Both the position numbers and the translations under genes were made by a program. Below the pieces are notes generated by a model that was given only the letters and a program-made list of their open reading frames with translations, did not search any database and was not told the DNA's origin. Below, piece by piece: positions 63,864 through 64,000 of a stretch of 64,000 nt of DNA. Positions within the stretch are counted from its first letter, which is position 1; each line of letters starts with the position of its first letter. Origin of the DNA: Aphanomyces cochlioides (lineage: Eukaryota; Oomycota; Saprolegniomycetes; Saprolegniales; Verrucalvaceae); contig JAHQRK010000046.1 in the NCBI GenBank assembly GCA_019828595.1, forward strand, positions 1-64,000, read 5' to 3'.

Positions 63864-64000
63864 CTGGGAACGAGGTATTATAAGCCACACAAAAACTACG
63901 GTCGCCTTTAGCCAATCAAAAGTAGTTCAACCTTCCCACCATTTTATTGTCTTTTGATTGGCCAGTGATTTCACACGGTCTTTGCTTTTTAAATTTTGAC
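63864..64000 (+). mobile_element. Pogo-like transposon, array unit 4 (partial)
   Basis: The left inverted end CTGGGAACGAGGTATTATAA reappears at 63864 and the sequence follows the other units to the edge of the window, before the transposase start. The array therefore extends beyond 64000. Confidence 0.8.

Larger units (their letters stand above)
54605..64000 (+). repeat. 3.07 kb tandem array bearing a pogo-like transposon
   Basis: Units start at 54605, 57676, 60746 and 63816 (periods 3071, 3070, 3070); the fourth is cut by the window end. By eye the units are identical except for one A lost from a run at about 57000 in units 2 and 3, and G to A at 62506 in unit 3. Each unit is a 2162 bp transposon plus about 0.9 kb of spacer. 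The left junction lies 118 bp upstream of the ATG of the LRR pseudogene on the minus strand. Confidence 0.88.

Overview
The window looks like nuclear DNA of an oomycete, most likely a Saprolegniales/Aphanomyces-type water mould. This is inferred from the families present: oomycete-style Tc1/mariner and DUF6818-like elements, Crypton-type tyrosine recombinases, a PHD-finger piggyBac with 40-41 nt introns, and a large family of F-box-like/leucine-rich-repeat (LRR) proteins. There are no bacterial operons, rRNA genes or CRISPR arrays. It is a gene-poor accessory region made of one expanding and decaying host gene family, layered mobile elements, and a transposon-bearing tandem array.

Layout. 1-3.5 kb: AT-rich MITEs and the 5' half of a mariner element. 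3.8-6.1 kb: a nearly intact Crypton-type tyrosine recombinase. 7.0-11.3 kb: LRR and recombinase relics with two small TIR elements. 12.9-22.3 kb: a three-level nest, with a decayed mariner element interrupted at a TTAA by an 8.3 kb piggyBac element that itself contains a DDE-type element. 23.1-23.5 kb: an intact small gene on the minus strand for a secreted glycine-rich protein with an RLLR motif. 25.5-54.5 kb: a cluster of F-box-like/LRR genes with four intact members (32898-34292, 36557-37951, 40442-41890, 49281-50660), two members broken by a single lesion each (45661-47048, 53093-54487), and many pseudogenes or fragments, one cut by a solo LTR with perfect 5 bp target duplications. 54.6-64.0 kb: at least three nearly identical 3.07 kb tandem units, each holding a full pogo-like transposon, with a fourth unit running off the end.

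How it fits together. The LRR proteins share an N-terminal F-box-like segment, several LRRs and a conserved C-terminal HPSR-type block, so they may be substrate receptors of SCF ubiquitin ligases (inference). Relics of the same family occur from 3.5 to 54.5 kb on both strands, which suggests birth-and-death evolution driven by local duplication and transposon insertion. Many reading frames in the window begin only at GTG or TTG; starts given here were moved to ATG wherever one was available.
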